Positions 1 through 12,105 of a stretch of DNA of 64,000 bases are shown piece by piece. The notes beneath the pieces were generated by a model that saw nothing but the letters and a program-made list of their open reading frames with translations, did no database searches and was not told the origin of the DNA. This stretch comes from Tetradesmus obliquus (Eukaryota > Chlorophyta > Chlorophyceae > Sphaeropleales > Scenedesmaceae). The stretch lies in contig CP126193.1 of NCBI GenBank assembly GCA_030272155.1, positions 8,060,001-8,124,000 of the forward strand, in the 5' to 3' direction. Both the position numbers and the translations under genes were made by a program. The first letter of the stretch is position 1; each line of letters begins with the position of its first letter.

Positions 1-2227
1 TGAACGCTCGTGCATTCGGTCCGCATTGTGTGATTGTTGTGCCACCACAGCAGGCACAGCGCGCTCAAATGCGATGGCACACGAGCACAGCACGCACACG
101 CCTGCTGTACCTTGATGTTGTGTTCCATTGTGTTCGTTCCTTGCCGTGGCTGTGCACTACGCCCTGCAGCTGCACACAGCCTCCAGTTGACTGGTGCTGC
201 AGCGCCAACCAGCAACTGCAGTAGCATCTGGGCCTTGCTCACCAAGTCCCAAACGACACGCCATTCCATCATGATTTGCATTCTGTGGCTGCACCAGCGC
301 ATGGCACAACGAGGCTGCGGCCAGCAAGCATGTTGTGCATCAGGCCAACCCAGCTCCCCAGAACAAGACTCGCAAATTTTTGCGAATAGTAGCTTGCACT
401 TTCGTCGTGGGAAGCACCTTTGCGGCTGCTGCTGACTGCGTTGAGCAGCCTCCATGCTGCGCGCCTGTTGTGCGCAAACACTAGCTAGTTTGTACTATGC
501 ATAGTATTCATATGACTCTATTAACGTTGCCCGTGACCTTGAATTGCCAGACCACCGGCACTGCTTTCAACCTTTTTCCTGTGGCGCTGCACTCCAGTTG
601 GGCACCATGCACGTTATCATTTGATGCGCAGATGTCCACACCTGCCGTGGCATTGCATGCTGAGAGGCACCATGCTGGCTTTGAGCGCACCACGTGCTTG
701 GCGCACACCCATTGCATGGCGTATGGTGTTGGCGCTGATGGCGGCAGCTGCAGCTGCAGCGGTCAGCAAGGACGTCTCACCACGGCAGCCGATGCGCATG
801 CGGCAGCTCTGCAGGGCTGCACAGGCGGGCCTGCCCTCAGGGCTAGTAGCTTGCTGCTCATTCACCATGGTTGTGTAATTCCGCGATTCCTACACTACTA
901 AACCCATGTGACAGTCACCTTCCCAACTTAGGAATTGAATTGGGTGTCCCAGTCCTTGGTTGAGTGGAGTACTTACATAGTATGTAACGCAACGTAGCAG
1001 TCAAGTAATTTATTACTGAATGATGTATGTGCCTGCACAGGCTGGACAGGGCACCTGTCCCACTGGGACTCCCAGTCGGACCAGTGACTGGCAGCCCACA
1101 CAGCTGGCGGCAGCGCTACAGGTGTGGCATCTGCAGGCCGCTGACAGCGAGACACACATGCTTGGCTGGCAATGTACTACACATACACGTGCACATCATT
1201 GGTGCACGCCAGAAGTGAAACAACAGCCTCTTCTTACACAATCCAGCATCAGCACACACAGGCCGCTCACAAAACGGCACACTGCGCATGCTTGCCTTTG
1301 CACAAAGCAGCTGTTGGCTCGAAGCAGTTGGCTCCAGACAACAAACAGCGCTACCCAGCGACTCTGCAAAGCAATGTCCGAGAGGCACTGCTTCTGCTGG
1401 CATCTGAGCATCAGCATCACACCAGCAACATTGCCACCCCCAAGCCCCCTCCTGAAGCAAAGGCACATGCCTTGTACGGTCCCGTGAGGGGCACTGCTGT
1501 ATCGGGTGAGGGGCACTGCTGTATCGGGTGCTTTCATGCATTGCCGAGCAAGCCAGTGGTTGCCCAGCAGCTAACCCGCAAACCCCTGCTCCACCCAGAC
1601 ATCGCAACTGGCACAACAAAGCATTCCTCAACCACTGCGCTGAACAATTGCAATCTCTCTGTCAACAGCACCATGGCAGTCATGTCAAAGTCAGCAGACT
1701 GCGCACCCTCCAGTGCAACATGTTAGGCGTCTCAAGTCCTCAAACAGCTGCCATGTACTGACCAGCGGTGCTGGCCCAACGGTTGTCATACGCTGGGGTC
1801 ATGAAATGTCACACGTTGGCGCAACCTTGCTACGCAAGATGTGCAGCAAAATGGCGTCACGTGCATGTTGGACACCAAATGATACCCCAACAGAATGAAA
1901 TCTTGCTTGCAACTATGCCAGCTGTAGCTGATAGCCGCTGCAGTACTCGGCTCACACGGCATCGCACTCAAGCATGCACAGGAGCCCGGCTGCGCCACCT
2001 ACGCTGTCACCAGCTGCGCGCCAGCCAAGCCACGCCCCACACCCTGCTGCTGATGAGGGCCTGTCACCACAAACCGCAACGCTGAGCAAGTGCTGCACAC
2101 ACATCACCAGCAAGCAGCATCAGCAACAGCCCCAACATCCCCAACAGCATCACTGCCACGTGCACGGCAAGCTTGCCACTTGCCTGCCGCCTCAGGCCAG
2201 CGCGCGTGCCCCCACCCTCCAGGCCGG
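1..2227. other. No recognisable gene; probable photolyase 3' UTR and intergenic DNA
   Basis: Open frames on both strands are short, overlap each other and resemble no family. The part next to 2228 is probably the 3' untranslated region of the minus-strand photolyase. The nearest reverse-complement TGTAA signals (TTACA on the plus strand) are near 1233 and 973, which would give a 3' UTR of about 1 kb. CAG/CTG-rich words and one 22-bp tandem duplication are the only structure seen. Confidence 0.5.
1484..1527. repeat. 22-bp tandem duplication
   Basis: Two head-to-tail copies of a 22-base unit beginning GTGAGGGGCACTGC and ending TATCGG lie at 1484-1505 and 1506-1527. It is in non-coding sequence and no function is apparent. 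Confidence 0.8.
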
Positions 2228-4781
2228 CTACTTCTTCCGTGCAGCCTTCTTGGCTGCAGCTGCAGCCGCTGCCTTGGTGAACACGGCAGCGACAGGGGGG
2301 CTGGCTGCAGCAGCGCCGCCTGCTGCTGCTGCTGCTTGGCTGCTGCTGCCTGCAGCCTGCTCACGCTTGATGGCTGCCACCTGCAGCACACCAGGCGGCA
2401 GCAGCATCAGCACCATGCCGTAGATGCAGCCGTTCAACACTTCCTCAACAGCTGCGGCAGCATGGCAAAATGCATGTCTCTCGGCCCTGCATGTTCACCC
2501 AGCATGATCTGCAGCTGCTACCCGCCTGGCCCGCCCGCACCTCCTTGTTCACCCATGACACATACTTGGCGATGTCAAACTTGCGCTTGCAGCCTGCAGC
2601 AGCAGCAGCAGCAACGGCAGGCGCACCGCACGCTTGTCAGCACAGCACTACTCTACGTGCTGCTGTGGGCAGGCAGAGACGTGTGGCTCCTGCCCCAGGC
2701 GCCACCCCAGCAGCAAGCAAGACAGCAGCAGCGTGGCCACCAACACAGGTGTTACGACAGGCAGGGAATGCGGCAGCAGCTGCGCTCCAGCCTGACGGTG
2801 CAACCACCGCTGTCAGCGCTACGTCCCTGTTGCGGCAGCTACCTGCTGCCTGGCCAGGCCCCAAGCACAGCCCGCACATAAGCCCGCCGCGCCGCACCTG
2901 CGTAGTTCATGTAGCGGATCTTGCCAAACACTGGCCGCTCCCCCCAGCCCTGCGGCAGGCAGCATGCAGAAGGCAGCAGCAGGCAGCAGCAGCATGCAGC
3001 AGCAGCAGGCAGCAGCAGCAGGCAGCAGGCGGTCAGGGGCTGCGCCACTCGCACAAACCACAACTCTGCACCATCACAGCCTTACTGCGCAGCGCAGCGT
3101 TTCTTGCAGATGCCTTGCCGCACAGCACATCTCCAGCTGCCCTGGGAAGCCAGCTCATGCGGGTGCTGACTGCAGCCTGGGCTGCTGCTGCGTATGCGAG
3201 GCCAATGCCCTGCCCCTGCCGCAGCCTCACCCCCGCCCCCCCCTCCCACCTGGTCGTGCAGCCCGCCTATGCTCCACATGCAGCCCACGTAGCCGTTGGG
3301 GTCGCGCCCGTCCAGGAAGTACTTGTCGTTGAGGTAGATGCAGGCAGCCAGCGCCTCCTCGGGGCTGCGTGGTGGGTGGGGTGGGGGCAGCAGCAGGGAG
3401 GCAGCAGCAGCAGGGGCAGCGGTGAGGGAGACTGGGGCTGGGCTGGACTGGGAGACTGCGGCACAGCGGTGATGTACACTTGCGGTGTGCGCGTTATAGG
3501 CGAACCAGTTGAGAAGCACAAGACACGTTCAGCACAACCACATCACATCGACTTAGCTGCTGACTGCGCCTGCAGAGCAGCTTCACCGACCATGTAACAC
3601 CCCGCCCCCCACCTTGCGGTCCACTCCAGTATCTTCTTGGCCCAGTACATGCGCATGAAGCCGTGCATCTTGCCGCGGTGCACCATCTCCAGCTGCGCAG
3701 CGTTCCACAGCTCGTCATGCGTGGACGCAGCCTCCAGCTGGGCACTGCGGCAGCAGCAGCAGGCCAGGGCAGGGCACAGCACAGCAGCAGGTGGCAGGGG
3801 TTGTCAGGCAGTGCTGAAGAGGCCTCCACTGAATGCATTTCCAGCACCAATCCAACCTGTCCAGCCAGTGCAATGCTGCTGCATGCTGCTGTGCTCAGCA
3901 TGAACTCACGTCGCAGCAAGTGCAGCGCTAGCAGCCCTCCCTCTCGAACACCCCCACCCCCTGGGCCCGCACCGTGTGTACACAAACTCGCGCTTGTCTC
4001 CGGCGTGGTCCCGCAGCGTCTGCCGCGCCCAGTCGTAGCAGGCATCCAGGCTGTCATAGGTGTCGGGGCAGTGGTGGCAGTAGTTGTCACTCAGCTCGCG
4101 GCGGATGACCTGGTGCAGCAGTGACACGCGCAGCACGGCAGCAGATCAGGCCAGGCGCAGCGTTGCGATGCAAGGCATGAAAGGTATGTGCTGGAACCCG
4201 CATGCACATCACATCACAGAGCAGTAGCGTCTGGCCCCACAGCTGCTGACCATGCCCAAATGCCTGGCGTACACCATACCAATACACTCGGAGCTGCCAC
4301 TTAAAAGCCTGACCAAACGCACCAGCTCCTCCAGGAAGCCCTCCACGCTCTCCCTGTGCTTCCCCCGCAACTTGGCAGCCTCCAGCGCGGCACGCTGAGG
4401 GGCCAGCTGCCCAAAGTGCAGCCAGGGAGACAGGTTGGACAGCGCCTGCAGGGGTGGAAGCGCACACCAGGCAGGGACTCAGACAATGAAAGCGCAGCTC
4501 ACCAGGCCGCAGCAGCGCAGGCAGCGTCATGACACATGTGAGCCGTACGTGCACCCCAGCGCAGCAGCAGCTGCAAGCCACGGTGCAGCGGGCCCGTGCC
4601 TCACCTGGGGCACGCCCGGGTCGTTGCGCTGCGTGGCGTACAGCGCCAGCCGTGCAGGGCTCAGGAAGGAGGCCGGCCCGCCCATGAGCGCGGCAGCACC
4701 CGCGTCTTCGCCAGGCACCGCCCAGGACACCTCGGGCACGGCAGCGCCACGCGCACGCACCTCAGCCAGCAGCGCCTGGTG

Positions 4782-4814
<33 letters not shown>

Positions 4815-5801
4815 GCAGCAGGGGTGTGAATGAGGGGGGGCAGGCACGCTCAGCATGCACAGGCAGGCACATGGCTGAGCGGTGGGTGATGCAGCTGCCG
4901 GTTGCGGCCTCAGCTGTCATGAGCTGCACCAGCAGGCATGTCGGCCTTGCCCTGTGTGCATGGACACCAACAGCACCCGCCACTGCTGCCTGAGCCCCAA
5001 ACCTGAATGCACTGCCCGCCTCCTCGCCCCCCCCCCCCCCCCCACCTCCCAGTCGATGGGTGGCGGCTGTGGCAGGGCCTCCCCCCAGGGCGCGGGGCGC
5101 GGCTGTGGCGGGTACTCGCGCAGGAACTCTGGCAGCTTGGCCTGTATCTTGGGGCGTATGGTGCGCGCCGCGTACTCGCGCTTGTCGCTGGCCACCCACA
5201 CCGGCACCACGTTGTGCGCGTCAACCTCGGCCACTGGCACAGCCACGGCAGCAGACACCTGCAGCAGGTGCCCAGGGGGGGGGGCAGGTTGCAGGCAGGG
5301 CAACAGTAATTTTGGGCGAATGTGCAGAGCACTTGCTTGCATGTTTGCAAAACTTCACACCACACATCTTCTGCTTATGCACGGTTATGCACGCAGCCAG
5401 CTTGCGCCCTGCCCCGCCGCACCTGCTGCTTCCAGGTGCGCCCCAGGCGCAGCGGGCTGTAGTCTGTCACCAGCAGCCCCGCACCAGTGTCAGCCACCAG
5501 CTGCGGCAGCGTCTCCCCAGGCTCACCCTGCGGGGTGTGGTGGAGGGGTGGGGGAGGTGGTGGCTGTTGGTGACGTGTGGAGGGGTGGGGGAGGTGGTGG
5601 CTGTTGGTGACGTGTGGGGCAGCAGCAGTGCTGTGATGAGGGCAGGGCTGCAGTGAGCTGCAGTTATGGCTGATAAAATGGGGGTACACACGATGCGTTT
5701 GTTGCTGCGGTTGATGGCTACTGCTGCCAGCTACTGTGAGCAGACCACTGCATATACTGCCACAGCATCAGCCACCACCACTGATAAGATCATCCACCCA
5801 A

Positions 5802-5836
<35 letters not shown>

Positions 5837-6731
5837 GCACCGCACCTGCAGCAGGAAGAAGGGGATGCCTGCCGCCGTCAGGCGTGGTGCCAGCTCCTGC
5901 AGGCCCTTGAGCATGAACACAAACTGGCGCGCACCCGCACCCAGGAAGGCCGGCACCTGGCGGGGGGGGGGGGGGGGGGGGGGGGGGGGAGGCAGCAGCA
6001 GCAGCAGCAGCGCCACATGTCGGTGCCAGGCGCCTTGCCTTCTGGCCACATGACAGAGGCTGGTACAGTCAGCACCCCCTGACTACTGCTGCGCAAGTTG
6101 TCATTGCTGCTCTCTGCTGCACGCTGCGCCTGCTGCCAGCAGCAGTTCAGCAGGAGCTGCGGCTGCAGCTGCAGCACTGCCGCCCGCCGCCCCTCTGCCT
6201 GCGCGACACGCACCAGGTTGAAGGCCACCGCCACTGGCGCGGCTGTTTCTGCGGCCTTCTCCAGTGCGTACAGCAGCGCCCAGTTGTCACGCATGCGCTG
6301 GTCGCGCGACATCCTGGGCCACGCAGCAGCAGCAGCATGTGGCAAATGTTTGCAGGCAAGGAAACTGCAAGCCGCGCTTCATCTCTATTGAGCACCGGTT
6401 GGCACCAATGCTGCTACTGTAGGTGGTCGTGACCGCAGCAGACATGCAGTGTCCGCCACACCTTCACGCGCATGCCAGCTGTTGCTGCACGACTCCCCAT
6501 GGGCATCCGCTGCATCCCTAATCAGACGGCAGCATGGCCAGCGCCGCCTCACCAGTAGATGACGGGGCCTGGGCCCTGCTGGCCCTCCTTGAGCATGCGC
6601 ACACGCTTGGGGTTCACCAGCTGGCCCGCAGGCGCTGCTGCTGGCGCTGCTGCTGCTGCTGGCTTTTTGCTGGTGCGGCTTGTGCCTGCTGCCGCGCCAT
6701 CTGCCTTGCGCTTGGGCGCTGGCGAGCTCAT
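2228..6731 (-). CDS. PHR2: Class II CPD (deoxyribodipyrimidine) photolyase, 13 exons, about 547 aa
   Basis: The enzyme splits cyclobutane pyrimidine dimers with blue light using FAD. Exons (minus strand): 6731-6553, 6313-6214, 5956-5846, 5527-5423, 5258-5046, 4775-4605, 4445-4323, 4109-3973, 3744-3613, 3364-3250, 2949-2898, 2593-2541, 2380-2228; the summed length is in frame. Class II signatures appear in order: [18 protein letters not shown] near residue 60, [63 protein letters not shown], and [17 protein letters not shown] plus [17 protein letters not shown] near the end. The start at 6731 ([12 protein letters not shown]) precedes a Lys/Ala-rich leader; the frame stays open upstream with an Arg/Ser-rich stretch, so a longer organelle-targeted form is possible. 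The last exon encodes an Ala-rich tail ending KKAARKK, a possible nuclear signal. If the exon 11 donor is not used, translation would stop at 2839 instead. The family assignment is firm; exact ends are less so. Confidence 0.93.
4782..4821. repeat. CAG/CTG trinucleotide run in a photolyase intron
   Basis: About 13 CAG units interrupted by one CAA. On the gene strand this reads (CTG)n and lies just upstream of the exon 6 acceptor. Confidence 0.9.
5962..5989. repeat. 28-nt G homopolymer beside a photolyase acceptor
   Basis: An unbroken run of 28 G on the plus strand reads as poly-C on the gene strand and forms the pyrimidine tract of the exon 3 acceptor. Its length may be unreliable in sequencing. 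Confidence 0.85.
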
Positions 6732-7332
6732 GCTGCTGCGCTTGGACGGCCTGCGCCTGCTGGCAGCTGTCGGGGGAGTTGCAGCAGCACTGCTGCTGTC
6801 ACTGCCACTGCTGCTGCTGGAGCTGGTGCTTCTGCTGTCACCAGATGTTGCAAATGTCACCAGGCAGATACTGCGGTGACACAAGCGCCTGGTTGCAGCG
6901 AATGAAGAAATGAATGGGCGCAGGCCCAGAATGAGAGCCAGCTTTCGATTGTACACCAAGTGTGTTGCCTGTGGCTGCAATTGCCCTGCACTGGGCAGGA
7001 GCCGTTGCACGTTCGCTTTGTGTTCAAAAGCTTTAGATACCGTGCTTATGGGAAATTGAATATGGTGCGATTGGAAACATACAGTCATATGCTGCACCCC
7101 TTTGGCTGCCTTTGGGCGGGCTTTGCAAAATGTTACTCCCCGTTCATTGCTTGTACGTGCCTTCAACTCGTCGTTCTTGCAAAAAAGACCTGCCAATCAA
7201 AGCAATTGTCTTTGATTCGGCTGCAGGTGCCCGCTGTTTGGTCTCAGCTGTTGCTGAATCTTTGAAACTGGACTGTTGTCCGGTACCCACACAAGCAGCC
7301 AGACTAGTATGTACTGAACCTGTTCACAGCTG
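6732..7332. promoter_or_regulatory. Divergent upstream region between photolyase and the LRR gene
   Basis: These 601 bases separate two head-to-head start codons. The part next to the photolyase is GC- and CTG-rich and keeps its reading frame open; the middle is more AT-rich and repeat-poor, as expected of promoter and 5' UTR sequence. I see no convincing TATA box or named element. Confidence 0.45.
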
Positions 7333-9125
7333 ATGGATCGGACTGACGGTGCAGCTGGGATTCCAGCAGAGCAGCAAGCAGAGGATGCAGCTGCTCTTGC
7401 TGCTACAGAGGCAGCACTGCAGGGCAAAGGCCTGGTGCTGCTCAGCTGTGCTCCGCTGGTTGTCTGCCGGGCCATAGACACCACACAAACGGATCCGGAT
7501 GTTCTGGATGTCAGCAGCTGTGGCCTGCAGGAGTGTTGCATGCTGGAGGTGGGCACGGCCACACTAGCATGCTGCAGCCTGGGCAGCTGGCTACTGCAGC
7601 CTGGACACTGCACAGGCACAGCAGCTCATGCGCTCTGTGTGACTACACATGCCATGTCGTTTGACCGCAGAGTGTCGTGTATGCAGATCATGCATGTTTG
7701 TTTTGCATGTGTTTACAGCAGTCGGCGCAACCTGTAGTGGGCCATGATATGTTCCCTGCGCAGCTGCTGCATGCTGCGGCCCCTCAGGCTGCACCCACAG
7801 CAGCCTCCTCCCCCCCCCCCCTCAAAAAATGCTGCCTTGCAGGGTGAGGCGCAGCTGCGCCGCCTGGCACTGGTGGGCAACGCGCTGCCCGCGCTGCTGC
7901 CGGGCCACCTGTCAGGCCTGGCGCAGCTCAGCAGGCTGGACGCATCCCGCAACCGCCTGGCTGAGCTGGCGGGGCTGGCCGCCCTGCCGCGGCTGGTGGA
8001 GCTGCGCCTGGCACGCAACAGGCTGACGGAGGCCGCCCTGGACCACATCACGGTGCGGCAGCAAGCGGCAGGGGCTGCGTGGCAAGCCATGGCTGAGTTG
8101 GGGTCAGCGCGCTAACGCAGCTGGCTGTGCTGTGTGCTCGTGGTGAAAGTTGCAAACCAGCCACTGTGCTGGTGTTCATGTGTCTGCTTCTTCAGATGCC
8201 TGTCTGATGTTTTGTGCACATGTTATAACAGCTCCTGGCGCTGCGCTGCTGCCGTGCAGGGCCTGAGCCGCCTCACGCTGCTGGACTTGCACGCCAACTG
8301 GCTGGCCAGCCTGGCCCAGCTGGCAGCACTGACGCGCCTGCGGGAGCTCAACGCGGCAGCCAACAGGCTGAGCCAGCTGCCACGCCTGGGGAGGCTCAGC
8401 CAGCTCACCGCGCTCAACCTGAGGAGGAACGCGCTGGCCAGCCTGCAGCCAGCAGCAGCAGCAGCGCAGCTAGCAACTGATGAGCAACAGGGCGACTGCA
8501 TCAGCGACAGCAGCAGCAGCAGCGGCTGCCTGCCGACAAGCCTGGTGCGGCTGTCACTGGCACATAACCTGCTGTCTCAGCCTGGCGCGCTGCTGCCGCT
8601 GCGTGGCCTGCCCTGCCTGGCTGAGCTGAGCCTGGAGGGCAACCCCTGGCAGCAGCGCGGTGGCAGCAGCAGCAGGGCGGAGCTGCTGTGCTGCTGCCCT
8701 CCCTCGCTGCTGCTGCTGGACGGCCAGGTAGTCAGCCCCAGCGAGCGTGGGGCCATGCTCACCAGCGCAGTCAAGGCCAGCGCAGCAGCACGCGGCGGCA
8801 CAGCTGCGGCTGCTGGTGGCGCTGTTGTTGCTGCTGGCGCTGGTGCAGGCAACAGCGAGGTGACAGTGAGTACGCTGCTGGGGATGGGGCTGGCAGAGAA
8901 AAAGCTGCAGCAATGGCAGCAACAGCTGAGCACAGAGCAGCAGCAGATACCAGGTGCTTTGCAAGGGTATCAACAGCAGCAGCAGCGGCAGGGCGTGGCA
9001 GGTGCACATGCTGATGATCGGCTGCTGGTGCAGCAGGTGGCGCTACTGGCTGCAGCCGGCAGTGCTGAGCTGGCTGCAGGCACGATGCAGGTGCAGGGGC
9101 AGCCCTTGCAGGCGCGGCACAAACT

Positions 9126-9156
<31 letters not shown>

Positions 9157-12105
9157 CTGGTGCAGGCCCATGAAGCCCAGCAGCGAGGCGGGCAGCAGGC
9201 AAACCAGGCCTGGGGCAGCAGCTTAGCGCTTGTCAACGCAGCGAGCCCAGCAGCAGGTGGGAGCATGGAGCTGCCTGCTGCACTTGAGGCTCCCCGTGCG
9301 GTGGAAGACGCACCTGCTGCTGATGCCGGTGATGTTGAACGCAACGTTTGTGTGGGTCACCAGCTGCAAGCTGGGCACATCAGCAGCGAGGCAGAGGTGT
9401 CCGCAGGAGCAGCACCAGACACAGACAGCAGCAGCGTCCGCAAGCTGCGGCATTTGGGATCTCTGCAGCAGCAGCAGCAGCAGCAGCAGCAGGCTGACGC
9501 ATGCTCGAAGCTGAGCATCGCTGCAAAACTGCACCCTTACTCAGCTGATGACGTGGCACTGCATGCCAGCAGCAGCAGCAGCAGCAGCAGCAGCCGGCCT
9601 GGGGCCATTAGGGCTGCAAGGGGCCCAGGCAGCCTGGCAGCGTATGCAGCCTTTGCAGCAGCACGCGCTGCTGGCGCACCAACACTGCCTGCTGGTGAAC
9701 ATGACAGGCCTGGTGCAGCAACAGCACACTCCGCAGACACTGCTGCTGCTGGTGGTGATGCCTGTGAGCTGGCCCAGGAGCCGACAGTGCTGCCATGCTC
9801 AGGCGACGACAGCAGCAGTGACAACAGCAGTGAGCACAGCTTCACTCATGACGCAGCAGAGCAGCAGCAGCCTTTGCAGCAGCATGACTCCACAGCTGCA
9901 ACAGTGCAGCTGGCAGCTGCAGCAGCAGCACGCGCACAACCTGGCCCTGGCGCAGGAGCTGCAGCCCCCACAGCAGCACCACAGGCCACACCAGGGCAGC
10001 AGCTGGCAGCAGCAGCAGCAGCAGCAGGCTGTGTGCTTGCGCCAGCTGAGCGGTACCAGGGCCCGCTGGCGTTTGCCGCAGTGGCGTGCGGCGTCATGCT
10101 GCCTGGCGCAGCAGCAGCAGCAGAAGGCTGCCCACAGCAGTACGGCACCGCTGGTGTGTTCATGCCTGCTGGCGCTGGTGCTGGTGATGAGGATGATTAT
10201 GATCACGATGAGTACACTGCTGCTGCTGCTGCTGCTGGCGCCGGGGCTACCATCAGCACTGCTGAGCTGGAGGCGCGCTACCTGCAGGCCAGGCAGGCAG
10301 TGGTGGGCAGTGGCAGGTGAGGCACGCCACGGCTTGGGTTGCGAATCCGGCTTGGAGCGCATGTGCCTTTATCAACAGTTTGCTCAGGCGGCGTTCAGGC
10401 ATTGCTACTGTTCCTGCTGACAGAGAGTTTGTATGTTGCATGTAAGCATTCGGATGACTGTGCCTCACGCCACACTATCTTGAACGAGTGCTGTCCAACC
10501 CTCTGCTGCCGCCAGCAGGCGGCGCCAGGCCGGGCCCAGCGCGGTGACGCCGCCCCCCGCTGCGCCTGCCGCCCCCGGCGTGACGCTCACTGGCAGCAGG
10601 CTGCTGCTGAGTGGTGCGCCTGCGCTGGCCTGCCTGCGCGGGGAGGCGCTGGCCCACGTGAGCCACCTCACCCTGGACAGCATGGCCTACAGCAAGGTGA
10701 GGCACTGCTGCACTGCCTGCTCAGAACTACAGCAGCACATCCTGAGCTGTGGCCACACCTGCACAGCAAGGTGGCGGCTTTGCGCACCTGCAGCACTGCC
10801 TGCTCAACCTAGCAGCCTAGCAGCACACCCTGAGCTGTGGGCCGCCTCAGCAGCATGAGCGGGGTGCCGTCACTGGGTGCAAAGCTGCTGGCTCATGTGC
10901 AGCTCAGGCTGCCTGGCATGCTCATTTACGAGTCAATGCCTGCTTGCTGCTGGTTGCCGCGCAGGTGTGCGCCTGCATGCCGCTGCTGTGCGGCCTGCCG
11001 CGTCTGTCCAGCCTGGCGCTGCAGCACCTGGCCGGCCTGGCCAGCCTGCCGCAGCTGCACCCGCTGCTGCGCCTGCCGGGCCTGCGCCACCTGGCAGTGG
11101 GTGGCTGCTCCCTGGCGGGGCTGGTGCTGCTGCGGCCCTACGTGGCCTTCAGGTGGGGCGCGGAAGGGGCGGGGGGGGGGGGGGGGGGGAGGGGAGGGGG
11201 GGGGGGGGAGGGGGACTGCACCACTGCTGCCAGCTGAGCCTGTTGCTGCGGCTGGTTGGTGACATGACCAGCGCGCCTATGTGTCAGTGCTGTTGCAGGC
11301 AGTTTTGAGGCACGACCAACTGTTATGCTGTAACCATCCTGCTGCTGCTGCTGCTGCTGCTGCTGCAGGTTCCCGTCCCTGCAGAGCTTCAACGATCTGC
11401 CCATCAGCCCAGCAGAAGTGGTGGCAGCAGCGGAGCTGTTCGGCCCGCTGGAGGCGGCACTGGCGGCAGCACTGGTGGGCGGTGTGCCTGCTGGCTGGGC
11501 CTGTGCATGCATGATGCAATGCATTCGCCATCGCGCTGCTGGCTTGTGTTGCAACTTGTCGTGCAAGCGACCTGACTGTACATCTGCTGGTCATGTCATG
11601 TACGACGTCTGCAGCTGACTGCGTGTGGCGCTGGCGCTGCTGCTGCGTTCAGGCTCAGGCCCCGCAGCAGGCGGCCCTGGCTGGCTCTGGCGTGCTGAGG
11701 GCCAAGGGGGCGAGGCAGGCCGCACACAGCAACAGAGGCAACGACAGCAGCAGCTCTGGCGGCAGCAGCCAGGCAACAACTGATACTGTGTGGCTTGCGG
11801 GCAGCAGCTGTGGGGCTGTCGGCAGTGCACCCGGCAGTGGGGAGCTGGGCGAAGACGCAAGTGAGGCGCCAGCAGCAGCAGCAGCTTTCAGGCCAGGCAG
11901 CTGCGGCGTGAGCGTGTCAGCCGTGTTTGCTGCCATGGGCGCGGGCCTGCTGCTGCCGCCCGCGCCCACGCAGGCGCAGGGCGCCGCCTGGGCGGGGCAG
12001 CTGCTGGGCGAGGCGGGGCAGGTGCAGCAGCAGCTGGCTGGTCTAACGCAGCAGGCGTGGCCTGGGCTGGTGGAGGGCAGCATACGGGAGGGCTGGTCAG
12101 GCTGA
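7333..12105 (+). CDS. Large leucine-rich-repeat protein with Gln/Ala/Ser-rich middle, 7 exons, about 1135 aa
   Basis: Exons: 7333-7548, 7843-8052, 8260-10316, 10519-10696, 10965-11152, 11369-11474, 11653-12105; all phases agree. Residues about 60-240 contain 22-24-residue LRRs (LRRLALVGNAL, LSRLDASRNRL, LVELRLARNRL, LTLLDLHANWL, LRELNAAANRL, LTALNLRRNAL). They end in a cap-like segment (LSLEGNPWQQ followed by LLLLDGQVVSPSER). About 500 residues of poly-Gln, poly-Ser and poly-Ala follow, with a small acidic patch (DEDDYDHDEY). A second, weaker LRR block (LSSLALQHLAGL, LRHLAVGGCSLAGL) is encoded by exons 5-6. LRR plus cap followed by a second block recalls ciliary/tubulin-modification LRR proteins such as LRRC49, but this is only a resemblance. 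No catalytic domain or membrane segment is visible. The function is unknown. Confidence 0.8.
11165..11214 (+). repeat. G-rich tract just inside an LRR-gene intron
   Basis: Nearly uninterrupted G runs (19 and about 14 G, with single A breaks) start about 15 bases after the donor at 11152/11153. The sequence could form a G-quadruplex on the coding strand. Confidence 0.85.

Noticed and set aside
2839-2949. Photolyase model ending at the in-frame stop at 2839
   Set aside because: Using the donor after MNYAG joins [13 protein letters not shown], the usual class II C-terminus, so the stop is read as intronic. The shorter form remains possible as an isoform.
2470-3597. 375-codon plus-strand frame across the photolyase 3' exons
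   Set aside because: Antisense shadow of exons carrying clear class II photolyase motifs.
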